From Vagococcus hydrophili (GTDB lineage Bacteria; Bacillota; Bacilli; Lactobacillales; Vagococcaceae): a stretch of DNA of 64,000 nt. The stretch is taken from positions 1,426,001 to 1,490,000 of the forward strand of contig NZ_CP049887.1 in NCBI RefSeq assembly GCF_011304195.1, in the 5' to 3' direction. This document shows, piece after piece, positions 49,129-58,638 of the stretch (positions are counted from its first letter, which is position 1; each line of letters begins with the position of its first letter). The position numbers and the translations under genes are program-made. The notes below the pieces were generated by a model. It was not told the DNA's origin and searched no databases. It saw only the letters and a program-made list of their open reading frames with translations.

Positions 49129-49782
49129 ATGAAACGAGTGGAAATATTACTAAAACTTAAGCAGGCTGGTATTGTTGCAGTTGTTAGAAGGCGTACGCAA
49201 CAAGAAGGTTTAGCAATAGCTGAAAATTTGATTCATCAAGGAATAAAAGCAATTGAAATGACGTTAACAACGCCAAATGCCTTAGAGATAATGAAGGAAT
49301 TACAAGCAACATACAGTAAAGATGAAAAAGTGATTATCGGCGCTGGAACGGTAATTGATCAAAGTATGGCAGCTATCGCAATAAATTCAGGTGCAGAATT
49401 TATTGTGAGTCCAGTCTTTGATTTAGATGTTTGCAAGCTCTGTCATTTGTACCAAACACCTTATATCCCAGGTTGTATGACTGTAACAGAGATGAAACTA
49501 GCACTAAGTTCTGGCGTTGATGTAGTGAAATTATTTCCAAGTAATCACTATAAACCAGAAATTATTTCATCGATTAAATCCCCATTACCTCAAATAAATA
49601 TCATGCCTAGTGGCGGTGTTAATTTAGACAATATGACTGACTGGCTAGAAGCAGGAGCCTTGATGATTAGTGCAGGTGGCGAGTTGACTAAATCAGTAGA
49701 GAGTGTAAAATCTCTAACTAATGAGTATTTAACTATCTTACAAAATCATCGGAATAAACGAAAGAAGAATTGGCAGATATAA
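49129..49782 (+). CDS. kdgA: KDPG aldolase
   Basis: 217-residue class I aldolase that splits 2-keto-3-deoxy-6-phosphogluconate into pyruvate and glyceraldehyde-3-phosphate. It has GIVAVVRRRT at the start, catalytic Glu in KAIEMTLTTP, GAGTVIDQSMA, the Schiff-base Lys in VDVVKLFPSNHY and the phosphate site MPSGGVNL. It is the last gene of the operon; its terminator overlaps its final codons. Confidence 0.93.
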   Translation: MKRVEILLKLKQAGIVAVVRRRTQQEGLAIAENLIHQGIKAIEMTLTTPNALEIMKELQATYSKDEKVIIGAGTVIDQSMAAIAINSGAEFIVSPVFDLDVCKLCHLYQTPYIPGCMTVTEMKLALSSGVDVVKLFPSNHYKPEIISSIKSPLPQINIMPSGGVNLDNMTDWLEAGALMISAGGELTKSVESVKSLTNEYLTILQNHRNKRKKNWQI

Positions 49783-49803
49783 AATCTGTCAATTCTTCTT
49801 TTG
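49762..49803. terminator. Terminator at the end of the KDG operon
   Basis: GAAGAATTG-GCAGAT / ATCTG-CAATTCTTC stem, starting inside the last codons of kdgA, with T-rich sequence after it. Confidence 0.85.
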
Positions 49804-49809
49804 GTCGTT

Positions 49810-50940
49810 TTATAATATCGGCTGATCACTAATCCCTCGTCCTACCCAAGTTTTAAGAACATCAATGGATGGAAACATGACTTGGCTAGCAAAAGAATCT
49901 CGAAGTAACATTTCAATTGGACCTTGTTTGTTATAGGCATGCCCACCACCTACACGCATAGCCAGACGTGCCGCTTCTATGGCATTTTCTGAGGCGATAA
50001 TACGGGCAGTCATGATTTTAATCAACCCATCCTCTTCTTCATTTGTTAACGCGTCAACAGCATTATCTAAACTAGATTTAGCACTTAACATGCTAGCGTA
50101 AATATTAGCCAAGTGGATTTGAACGGTTTCGATATTGGCTAAACTCTTATCTGGATAGTTGCGAGATAAGGCGTGATCGATAGTAGCTTCTAAAATCGTT
50201 TGGGTCATTCCAGAATACACACCAGCTAATCCAGTCATGAAGTAAATCACATCAATGTTAACAGGATATTTTTGCTTGGCTTTTTCACGGTCAATGTACA
50301 CAGCAAATTGATTATCAAGTTTCATGTTTTCCATTACCATGGGACAAGAAATATTGCCACGCATCCCCAAACCATTCCAGTCATTCTCTTTAAAACTTAA
50401 CCCTTCTGTTTCATAAGGAACTAACCAGTTTACGGCGCGATTTTGGTCATCATTAGGTACAGAAATTAAGTAATAATCCGCATAGTTGGCAGAAGTTATC
50501 ATGCTTTTAGTTCCATTAATAATCGAGTAATCCTCAAAATTTTGGACACTGCTTTCTGATTTAAAAACGTGAACCCCAGTACCAAATTCACTTCTCGCAA
50601 GAGAAAGCATTTTATTATGTTGAACGACTTCTGTGGTGATAAATTCTATTAATTCAGGATTACCAAAAGTTAATACAAATTTAAGTGCCACATTATGCAT
50701 GGTGTAACACAAACCAACAGTCGCAGAGCCTTCGCCGAATGCCTGGCTAACATAGGCTTGCGCGTCGATTCCAGCACCTTCACCACCCATGTCTTTAGGG
50801 ATAATTAATTTTAAAAAGCCGTTTTCAGCGATTAAATCCATAATATCTCTTGGAAACATTCCTTCTACATCAATTTTTTGAGCGAAAGGGGCGATGTGCT
50901 GATCAGAAAACTCTTTTGCTTTGATATAGTATTGATTCAT
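49810..50940 (-). CDS. Acyl-CoA dehydrogenase-like flavoprotein
   Basis: 376-residue protein with the full acyl-CoA dehydrogenase fold: N-terminal helices, middle beta domain (LSLARSEFGTG, MITSANYADYYLIS) and C-terminal helices ending AMRVGGGHAYNKQGPIEMLLRDSF. Where typical members carry the catalytic Glu (YEGT), this one reads QVMFPSIDVLK. It may therefore not be a classical dehydrogenase; flavin monooxygenases of the same fold also lack that Glu. Beta-oxidation is usually absent in this bacterial group. The gene stands alone with GGAG upstream of its ATG. Confidence 0.85.
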   Translation of the reverse strand: MNQYYIKAKEFSDQHIAPFAQKIDVEGMFPRDIMDLIAENGFLKLIIPKDMGGEGAGIDAQAYVSQAFGEGSATVGLCYTMHNVALKFVLTFGNPELIEFITTEVVQHNKMLSLARSEFGTGVHVFKSESSVQNFEDYSIINGTKSMITSANYADYYLISVPNDDQNRAVNWLVPYETEGLSFKENDWNGLGMRGNISCPMVMENMKLDNQFAVYIDREKAKQKYPVNIDVIYFMTGLAGVYSGMTQTILEATIDHALSRNYPDKSLANIETVQIHLANIYASMLSAKSSLDNAVDALTNEEEDGLIKIMTARIIASENAIEAARLAMRVGGGHAYNKQGPIEMLLRDSFASQVMFPSIDVLKTWVGRGISDQPIL

Positions 50941-51055
50941 GAAAAAACTCCTTTTTTATTCCCGTTCTTTTGTTTAACTATCTTTATCCTAACATAGAAA
51001 AACAAGTTTGAGATTATTTTCACATGAATAAATAGTTAAGAGTTGGTAAGTAAAA

Positions 51056-51094
51056 AAACCACTGAAAACTAAATCTAGTTCTCAGTGGTTTCTT
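51056..51094 (+). terminator. Hairpin with terminator features
   Basis: AAACCACTGA / TCAGTGGTTT with inner ACTA/TAGT pairing and T-rich flanks, in the spacer between the divergent acyl-CoA dehydrogenase-like and helD genes. As no gene ends here, it may end a short RNA or be relic sequence. Confidence 0.6.
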
Positions 51095-51194
51095 TATATC
51101 TATTATACCGCAAAAAAAGGTGATTCGGTAGACTGGTTTTTTAGTCTAAATGGTAGTAGTATATAATTTCAAGTTAAAATAGGAGCGTGTGTCG

Positions 51195-53327
51195 ATGACA
51201 ATTCAAGCATTAGAACAAGAACGATTAACTAAAACGTATGAAAAATTATTGCAGGCACAACAGGCAAGTGAGAAACTACTTCAAAAAGAATTAGAACAAG
51301 GACAAAAAGATCTTGATGTGAGTCAAGATGATATCAGAATGAGTAACGATAACTGGGGAGATCGGCTAGATTCTTTTGCGGTAATTGAGATGAAGAATCG
51401 AGAGATGGATCAACGTCGTTTTGCGATTGAAATGGCGGAGAAACGATTAGCTCAAATCAATCGCTTACTAGAATCACCTTATTTTGGAAAGATTGATGTC
51501 TTGTTTGATGAGGACGAAGAGATTGAGCCTTTTTACATTGGTATTAATGGATTTACAGATGAAAGCCATAATAATTTAATTTATGATTGGCGTTCACCGA
51601 TTGCTGAGCTATTTTATAATAATGAACTTGGTGACTCTTCTTATGAAGTGAATGGGAATAACATTGATGTCAGTATTGAAAATAGACGTCAGTTGGTTAT
51701 GGAAAGAGAACTTCTAAAATTTGTTTTTGATACAGCAGTGGCTATCGATGATGAAGTTCTGTTGTCAGTTTTAGAAAAAGATGCCACAAATGCCATGCAA
51801 GATATTACGGCATCCATTCAAAAAGAACAGAACTTAATTATCAGAGATGAAAAAAATTCCTTAATGCTCGTGAATGGTGTGGCGGGAAGTGGTAAAACGT
51901 CGGTCATCATGCAGCGAATTGCTTACTTACTTTACCGAAATCGTCAAGATATCAATGAAGATGATGTGTTGATTTTGTCACCTAATGAAGGCTTCATTAA
52001 ATATATCTCAGAAGTTTTACCATCTTTAGGAGAAAAGAACCCACTGAACTTAACGTTTAGAGGCTTATTAGAACAGTTAACCCTAACGGAAACCGAAACT
52101 GAAGAAACGTATTTCAATCGAATTACTCAACTAGATGTCAGTGAACAAACCAAAGTTTTACGTAGTCAGGCATTTGTTCAGTTCTTAAAAGAGAAGGGGA
52201 ATGATATTTTATCTTCATCAGAACTACCGGTAAGTGGCATTAATCTAAAGGATGAAGTTCTAATTAAAGCCGCAACGATTCTTGATTACTTTAAAAATGC
52301 ACCTAAAACAGTGTCTTTCTTAGATCAAGTTCAAGGTGTGAAGTTGCACTTAGAAAGTCTTTGGGAAGAAATATTGAACAAAGAATCATTGGAATCAAAA
52401 AATCAAGACCAGTTACAATTACTATCGGAACAAGAACAACGCCAATTATTTGGGAAATTAATTCCAGATACGGAAGAGCAAATTATGCGTTTTACCAAAA
52501 AAATGCTGCGCAAAAAATATCGTTCAATTCCTGAAAAAATTAAAGAACTAGAATGGTTAGATACGCAAAAATTAATGGAAATTTTGTATGAATCATATAC
52601 AGGAGTAGCCTATCAAGAAGGCGAAGAAACAGTGGATTCAGAAGTTATCTATTTATTAACGCAACACTTATTTGTTGAGAAATTGTATGCGCCAAGATTA
52701 AAATTTTTATTTATTGATGAGGTCCAAGACTATACATCTGCTCAAATCTGCTTTATTAAAGAGTTGTTTCCAAAAGCAAAAATGACCATGGTGGGAGATG
52801 AGGACCAAGGAATTTTTAATTCAGTGATTGATTTTACTCAAATTGAAGAAATTCTTGAAAGTTATCAAGGAGCACCTAAAACGTACAACTTACAAAAAAG
52901 TTACCGTTCAAGTGGTGCGATTACCCAAACTTTCAATAAACTCAGAGGAAAAAGACACGAGGATATTATTCCGATTCAACCAATAGGAGAAGTTCCAAGC
53001 TATGTTTCTCTCAATGACTTTGAAAATCTAAAGAATTTAATTGAGTCAAAAGATATCAAAAATACAAGAATCATCACAAAAACAATTGAAGAAACTCAGC
53101 AATTAACCGCTGAGTTAGACGAAGATTACTTAAGAGGTCGCAAGATAAAAGTGACACCTATTAGTTTAGCTAAGGGTCTCGAATTTGATTATGTCCTACT
53201 TTATGATGTATCTAGTCAAAATTATCAAACAGATCAGGATAAACGATTGCTTTATACAGCTGTTTCAAGGGCAATGAAGACAGTAATGATTACTTATCAA
53301 GATGAATTAGTTGAATGGTTGAATTAA
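51195..53327 (+). CDS. helD: RNA polymerase recycling motor HelD
   Basis: 710-residue UvrD/Rep-like superfamily 1 ATPase. The N-terminal coiled coil (about 1-80), which enters the polymerase secondary channel in HelD, precedes the Walker A NGVAGSGKTSVIMQR, motif II FIDEVQDYT, motif III MVGDEDQGIF and motif VI YTAVSRAMK. HelD removes stalled RNA polymerase from DNA, and relatives give rifamycin tolerance. Start 51195 (ATG) has AGGAG nine bases upstream; GTG 51189 is too close. A TATAAT lies about 30 bases before it. Confidence 0.92.
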   Translation: MTIQALEQERLTKTYEKLLQAQQASEKLLQKELEQGQKDLDVSQDDIRMSNDNWGDRLDSFAVIEMKNREMDQRRFAIEMAEKRLAQINRLLESPYFGKIDVLFDEDEEIEPFYIGINGFTDESHNNLIYDWRSPIAELFYNNELGDSSYEVNGNNIDVSIENRRQLVMERELLKFVFDTAVAIDDEVLLSVLEKDATNAMQDITASIQKEQNLIIRDEKNSLMLVNGVAGSGKTSVIMQRIAYLLYRNRQDINEDDVLILSPNEGFIKYISEVLPSLGEKNPLNLTFRGLLEQLTLTETETEETYFNRITQLDVSEQTKVLRSQAFVQFLKEKGNDILSSSELPVSGINLKDEVLIKAATILDYFKNAPKTVSFLDQVQGVKLHLESLWEEILNKESLESKNQDQLQLLSEQEQRQLFGKLIPDTEEQIMRFTKKMLRKKYRSIPEKIKELEWLDTQKLMEILYESYTGVAYQEGEETVDSEVIYLLTQHLFVEKLYAPRLKFLFIDEVQDYTSAQICFIKELFPKAKMTMVGDEDQGIFNSVIDFTQIEEILESYQGAPKTYNLQKSYRSSGAITQTFNKLRGKRHEDIIPIQPIGEVPSYVSLNDFENLKNLIESKDIKNTRIITKTIEETQQLTAELDEDYLRGRKIKVTPISLAKGLEFDYVLLYDVSSQNYQTDQDKRLLYTAVSRAMKTVMITYQDELVEWLN

Positions 53328-53372
53328 AAAAAGGTTGAGGATAATTTAAATTATTCTCAACCTTTTTTTTGG
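53328..53372 (+). terminator. Terminator after helD
   Basis: AAAAGGTTGAG-ATAAT / ATTAT-CTCAACCTTTT with a run of eight T. Confidence 0.92.
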
Positions 53373-53528
53373 ATAGAAGACATTATTTAGTTAAATAACG
53401 ATTGATTTTTAATAACCTTATTAATTTAAAATGAACTTAAAAGTGTTTTTATATCTAATAAATTGTCTGTTAATAGTTTTGTGTGTATAATAAAAGTGTA
53501 AGATGATAAAAAAGGAGAGATGAGTTGT

Positions 53529-56500
53529 ATGAAGAAGTTAAAATTCTTTTTATTAATGATTATCGCCCCTATTTTTTGTTTTATTTCAACAGAAAATACT
53601 TTTGCGTTGGATGGCCCTTCTTTATTGAGATACCCCGATATTAATATAGTAGATGCTAATTTTAATACAAATAAAATTATCCCAGCTGATTATGCCACAG
53701 TAGTCCGCCCTAATAGTCGAATGACATACACTATAGTGGGGAATAGTTCTGGAGGAGCAGGTGGTTCTGCGTATTTTACGGCTGCAGTTTTAAAGCGACC
53801 AGGACCACATTATGTTCAGCTCAATAATGTGGCGATTTATCAAGGCAATCGAATTGATTTGCGTGTCAATATAGAGAGTACAACAGGTGGAACAGTTAGA
53901 GTGTATACGCCTAACTATCGAGCAAACACCAAAATGGAAGACTTTTTACGTATTAACACTGCTGGAGCCAATAAACAAACAGTCATTAAGTATGAATATT
54001 ATAAAAGTGGAACGGAAGAAAAAGTCGATTACTCTGGAACTTGGAATTATCGATGGATTACTAACTATAAATCAATCTCTTTACCTAAAAATCAACTATA
54101 TGATGTATATGCGTACTATAATTCTGCGCTGAAATATAATAATTATAATGACAGTAACTTACAAGTTTTCGGAACAAATACGAAACAGCAAAACGTTATT
54201 GAGAACGCTTACTCTGTACTATTTGATACGAATCGTGGGGAGTTATATCAAGTGATTGATCATTTAAAAACGCCCACCTACACAAAGTACAGTTTTGATC
54301 CCATTGCTCAAATGGAATTACCAACACCACAAATAGTTGGAGAAACAACCAATGCGCCTGACGTTCAATACGAAGCTGTTCAAGATATGCCACTACAAGT
54401 AAAAAAAACATTCTATCCTATATCTTACAGATTAGACATTAAATTCAAAGATGCAGACGTTATTGATTTTGATCAAACAACATGTAAAGTCTATGATTTA
54501 TCAGGGCAATCAAGAGATAGCTATTTTAGAATTGTCCCAGATAAAATCAACAATCAATTAGTGGTTAATATAACTAATCCTATGCTTCTATCATCAGATA
54601 GCTTTGTAGACAATTCCTACATTTTTAAGATTGATGCTAAATTAAAAAGTAATAAGGACTTAACACAGTACTATCGAACAGATGGATATTATTATATTCC
54701 AGCCTACGTACAATATCAAACCAATACAAATTTAAGTCCAGAAACTATGGGTATAGCTAGAGTTAAAGCTTTTATTTCTGCAGAACCTAAACTACAAATG
54801 GTTTCTCAATTTGAGAATACTAATAATTGGATAAACCAACCTGTTGAAACATTTTTTGATAATGCTAAAGGGGCATTTTCATCGGATAAACTAATTATTA
54901 AGAGTGTGGAAAGAAAAAGTTTTGATCGTCTGGGGAATGACAATGTCAAAGTAACTCTTAAAGGATCTATCTCAGGCATTGAAAAAGAGTTTGTCGTGCC
55001 AGTAAAAGTATCTGCGGAGCGGACAGGAACGATTAATTATGTAGATAAGCAAGGAAAGAAAATAGCCGATTCGATTACAAAGAAGGGGGCAGCTGGGTCT
55101 AATTATGATTTTACCTCGGACCAAAAAGAAATTACTGGTTACAAATATGTTTCTTTAAAAGATGATAGTGATCCTATTAAAGGCAAGTATCCTGAAGAAA
55201 CAAAAAATATAAATGTCACTTTCGTCTACGAAGTGATAGAACAAGATATTAAGATAAAATACGTTAACGAAAAAGAGGAAGAAATTTCTGAAGCAAAGAA
55301 GGAAAAAGCAAAACCAGGAGATGACTATAATGTGTTAGCTAAAAAAGTACCAGGATACCAAGTTCAAAACGTTCGTGTTGATAATATACCTGGAACACTT
55401 AAAGAAGATGGCTCAGTAACTGTGAAAGTGAAAGAAAAAGCAATGGAAATTGTGTTTAAGTATCAATCTAATCATTTTGAATTGAATTTTACAGTGGATA
55501 AAACTAGCAGTAGTCCTGGTGAAACTTTAAACTACACGTTAGATATTACAAGTGGTATGAAATATGAAGATGCGACTAAAGCTACCGATTACCAACAATT
55601 GACAATTTCAGTACCAATTGATGATAAACAATTAAAAGACTTTCAAGAGATAATCATTAAGGATAGTAAAGGAAACAATGTAGGGGAAGGTCGCTATGAT
55701 CAAACAACAAAAAAAATCATAGGGACACTGACTAAAAAAGTTAAAAATACCGAAAATCTAGCATTCACTTTTAAAGCAAAAATTAGTGAAGATATCCCGA
55801 ATCAATCTAAAATTAATCTAAAGGCGTTAGTAACAAGTATGTATCAGTCAAATGGTAATCGATTGATTAGCAAAGAATCAAATGAAGTGTCAACAGTAAT
55901 TGATGTTGTGAAAATGCACTTTAGTCAAGTTTATCGCGGTACAGAGACACCTATCTTGAAAGATTTGACAGTGGATGAACCAGTGGATAATTCTAAGTAT
56001 TTTTATGTAAAAATTAACGAGAGCCTTGAAAATATTGTAGATAAGTTAGTAACTTCAGGAGATAAAGAGCTAAATTATGTAGGCTATAATCAAGTGAAGA
56101 TGAAGGATTTTAAAGTAAAGATTAATAATGTGATATCTAACACGGACAAAGTACCAAATAAAGAGTTTCAATTAATTTATGAATACGAGGGGCAAATGAA
56201 GTTCCAAAAGGCACCAAATCTTGATTTTGGTCAAGTAGAAATAAGTGATAGAAATAAACAAAGTAAACTGGCAACTAATTCCGAAGATAAGGTTCAAATT
56301 GTCAATACGTTACTTGGGTATAATTGGACACTAAAAGCATCGCTACCAAATGGAATTAAGAATACAAGTTCAGGGGAGTCATTCTTAGGTGAATTATTGT
56401 ATATTGATAAAAATGGAACCAAGCGTTCAATTACAGAATCTAGTATTAAATTAACATCTCAAGAAGTTGAAGACAAATCAATAAGTAAGTTAGATATTAG

Positions 56501-56603
56501 GGGACAGGATAATACAGGGATGCGTTTAGAGCAACACCTCGGAAATGCTAGTAGCAAATATAGTGGTGAACTAGTTTGGAGTTTGGAAGATACCCCGAAA
56601 TAA
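53529..56603 (+). CDS. Large WxL domain surface protein with MucBP repeats
   Basis: About 1024-residue secreted protein with a signal peptide ending near TFALDG, a large unassigned N-terminal region, two MucBP-like domains (GTINYVDKQGKKIADS; IKIKYVNEKEEEISEA), a DUF11-like adhesin segment (FTVDKTSSSPGETLNYTL) and a C-terminal WxL domain (YNWTLKASLPNG and LVWSLEDTPK at the very end). It has no DUF916 partner next to it, so it must share those of another locus. Start 53529 is preferred; ATG 53520 is too near the AAAGGAGAG site. Confidence 0.92.
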   Translation: MKKLKFFLLMIIAPIFCFISTENTFALDGPSLLRYPDINIVDANFNTNKIIPADYATVVRPNSRMTYTIVGNSSGGAGGSAYFTAAVLKRPGPHYVQLNNVAIYQGNRIDLRVNIESTTGGTVRVYTPNYRANTKMEDFLRINTAGANKQTVIKYEYYKSGTEEKVDYSGTWNYRWITNYKSISLPKNQLYDVYAYYNSALKYNNYNDSNLQVFGTNTKQQNVIENAYSVLFDTNRGELYQVIDHLKTPTYTKYSFDPIAQMELPTPQIVGETTNAPDVQYEAVQDMPLQVKKTFYPISYRLDIKFKDADVIDFDQTTCKVYDLSGQSRDSYFRIVPDKINNQLVVNITNPMLLSSDSFVDNSYIFKIDAKLKSNKDLTQYYRTDGYYYIPAYVQYQTNTNLSPETMGIARVKAFISAEPKLQMVSQFENTNNWINQPVETFFDNAKGAFSSDKLIIKSVERKSFDRLGNDNVKVTLKGSISGIEKEFVVPVKVSAERTGTINYVDKQGKKIADSITKKGAAGSNYDFTSDQKEITGYKYVSLKDDSDPIKGKYPEETKNINVTFVYEVIEQDIKIKYVNEKEEEISEAKKEKAKPGDDYNVLAKKVPGYQVQNVRVDNIPGTLKEDGSVTVKVKEKAMEIVFKYQSNHFELNFTVDKTSSSPGETLNYTLDITSGMKYEDATKATDYQQLTISVPIDDKQLKDFQEIIIKDSKGNNVGEGRYDQTTKKIIGTLTKKVKNTENLAFTFKAKISEDIPNQSKINLKALVTSMYQSNGNRLISKESNEVSTVIDVVKMHFSQVYRGTETPILKDLTVDEPVDNSKYFYVKINESLENIVDKLVTSGDKELNYVGYNQVKMKDFKVKINNVISNTDKVPNKEFQLIYEYEGQMKFQKAPNLDFGQVEISDRNKQSKLATNSEDKVQIVNTLLGYNWTLKASLPNGIKNTSSGESFLGELLYIDKNGTKRSITESSIKLTSQEVEDKSISKLDIRGQDNTGMRLEQHLGNASSKYSGELVWSLEDTPK

Positions 56604-56645
56604 AAAAATAGAGGATGACTTTTGTGTCATTCTCTATTTTTTTTT
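56601..56645. terminator. Bidirectional terminator
   Basis: AAAAATAGAG-ATGAC / GT-TCAT-CTCTATTTTT with T runs. It overlaps the end of the small gene on the other strand. Confidence 0.88.
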
Positions 56646-56771
56646 ATTCTTCAAATATTTTTCACGTAATGCTTTTAGTTCTTGTTTTTTATCTGCTTTT
56701 TCAGGTAGATTCTTTTCGTGATATTTCGTCACAGAAGCTTGTCCTTTTGTATCTAATTGATATTTTCCCAT
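56634..56771 (-). CDS. Small conserved-looking basic protein
   Basis: 45-residue basic helical protein (MGKYQLDTKGQASVTKYHEK ... ALREKYLKNKKK) with TAGGTG about six bases before ATG. It has no signal peptide and no recognised function. Codon quality, ribosome site and proper placement before a bidirectional terminator support a real gene that is easily missed because of its size. Confidence 0.65.
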   Translation of the reverse strand: MGKYQLDTKGQASVTKYHEKNLPEKADKKQELKALREKYLKNKKK

Positions 56772-56828
56772 TGTGTTCACCTACTTATCTTTCCAATCTA
56801 ATATACCTTATTTTGGCAAGATAAGACA

Positions 56829-57395
56829 CTAAAAACCATAATCTTCTTCAATATCAGCCCAAACTTTTTGATAAGTTGTGGCTAAAGCAACCGTGTTTTC
56901 AATTAAATTATCCATTCTAAACAAGACATCATCATTCACAATTTCTTTCTGAATAATATCTGTGTCCTTCACAAAAACATAGTTTGGGACGATGTTAGCT
57001 TTCATATAGCCTAAGATTGGCTTTAATTGGATTTCAGCAATTAAGAAATGTTTATTCGAACCAGCTGTCATTACAATTCCAACGGTTTTCTTTTCTAAGG
57101 CTTTTTGCGGAAGTAAGTCAAAAATATTTTTTAAAGTTGCTGGGATAGAGGCTTGGAAAGTTGGCGAACCGATGAAAATAATATCTGCTGCCATTAGTTC
57201 TTTCGTCACATAACCAGTATCTCCCTCATAATCTAAGTAGTTCCTTCCGTCACTAAATTCAATATCTAATTCCTTTAAATCAATAAAAGTCGTATCATGA
57301 TCAGGGTATTTTTCCTGATATTTGTTTTCGATTTCTCTTAAGCTGACTAACGTTTTACTACCAACTCTAGAGTCCTGTAAAAAGACAGTCTTCAT
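56829..57395 (-). CDS. NADPH-dependent FMN reductase-like flavoprotein
   Basis: 188-residue flavodoxin-like NAD(P)H:FMN oxidoreductase. The FMN site parts are QDSRVGSKTLVSL and IFIGSPTFQASIPATLKNIFDLLP, followed by TVGIVMTAGSNK. It overlaps the stop of the luciferase-like gene by one base (TGATG). Such pairs supply reduced flavin to the monooxygenase, but that gene is interrupted here. Confidence 0.88.
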   Translation of the reverse strand: MKTVFLQDSRVGSKTLVSLREIENKYQEKYPDHDTTFIDLKELDIEFSDGRNYLDYEGDTGYVTKELMAADIIFIGSPTFQASIPATLKNIFDLLPQKALEKKTVGIVMTAGSNKHFLIAEIQLKPILGYMKANIVPNYVFVKDTDIIQKEIVNDDVLFRMDNLIENTVALATTYQKVWADIEEDYGF

Positions 57396-58492
57396 CAGTT
57401 ATTCTCCTTTGGTGTCGTATATTTTCTAATAGCAGGTAACACTTTTTCCCCAAGAATAGTGATATTCTCTTTGATTTTGTCAAAAGGAACGCCGCCAAAA
57501 TCAAGTTGTGCCATATAACGTTGATTACCAAATTCTTCATGTTGATAAAGAATTTTTTCAATGACTTCATTAACTTCACCCACATTCATCACACTTTTAG
57601 GATCTTTAGCGTGAGCGAAGGCTTGTCTGGGGAACCATTGTCCGTTGGCTTTAAACATGCCGTGATTCACATTAGGGTAAAATTCCCTTAAGGCTGTTTC
57701 AGTGTCCTTAGCAATATAGAACAAACCACCCGTTGTAATCGGTAATTTTTTTTCATCAAATCCAGCCATTCGAGCAGATTCACGGTAAACATCAATGGTT
57801 CTCTTAAACGTACTAACGGGACCACCTAGCATGGCAAGATTCATTGGTACACCCGCATGCCCCGCTTTAACTGCGCTACTTTCCCCACCGCCAACTGCTC
57901 GCCAAATTGGTAGATGTCCGTTCACAGGTCGAGGTAGAATCAAAGCATTATCAAGTGGCGCTCTAAATTCACCTTGCCAAGTAATCCGTTCATCCCGATT
58001 TAGTTGTAGAAGTAAGTCGAATTTTTATTCAAAACGTTCTTCATAGTTATTCAAATCAAACCCTAGTAATTTAAACAAACCAACCCGAGAAGCACGTCCA
58101 CCCACAATTTCAATCCGCCCATTTGATAACAAATCAAGAGTTGAAAAATTTTCGTAAATTTGAACAGGATCAGATGTACTGACAATTGTTGCGCCACTTG
58201 AAATTTTAATATTTTTTGTTGTTTCAACAATAACTCCTAAAATGACTGCATGAGCTTGAGAAACAAATCCTTCTTGATGACTTTCACCTAACATGAAGAC
58301 ATCAAGTCCTGCTTGTTCAGATAAAACAGCCATTTCTTTAATTTCATTAATTCGTTCCTGAGCCGTCAATATACTGTTCGTGTGAGGATTAATTAAATGC
58401 TCACCAAGGGAATAAACGCCAAATTCTAAGCCTTTTTTTTGATCAAAAACAGGCAATGTATTAGGAATTTCTTTGTAAGTATTAGTTGTCAT
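57395..58492 (-). pseudogene. LLM-class flavin monooxygenase, broken by one in-frame stop
   Basis: Bacterial luciferase-like F420/FMN TIM-barrel monooxygenase of about 365 codons. Codons before and after a TAA at 58025-58027 are in the same frame and join smoothly: NNYEERFE, stop, then KFDLLLQLNRDERITWQGE and RPVNGHLPIWRAVGGGES. The usual residue at the stop is Glu, so a single GAA to TAA change explains it. The N-terminal 155 residues alone would not fold as an enzyme. Either a recent pseudogene, a sequencing error or read-through. Confidence 0.88.
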
Positions 58493-58638
58493 AAAATAAT
58501 CCTTCTTTCAAAATTTATTTAGTAAATGTATTATAATTGGATAACTTACAAAAAGTAAGTTGTTTGCTTAGAAAGAGAAAAACTGGATAGAAATGGTATA
58601 ATAGTGGGAATAAAAAGCTTTTTAGAAGGAGATAAGAC

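Noticed and set aside
56615-56824. 69-codon plus-strand hydrophobic frame
   Set aside because: It is the shadow of the 45-residue minus-strand gene, with T-rich codons from the terminator and no ribosome site.
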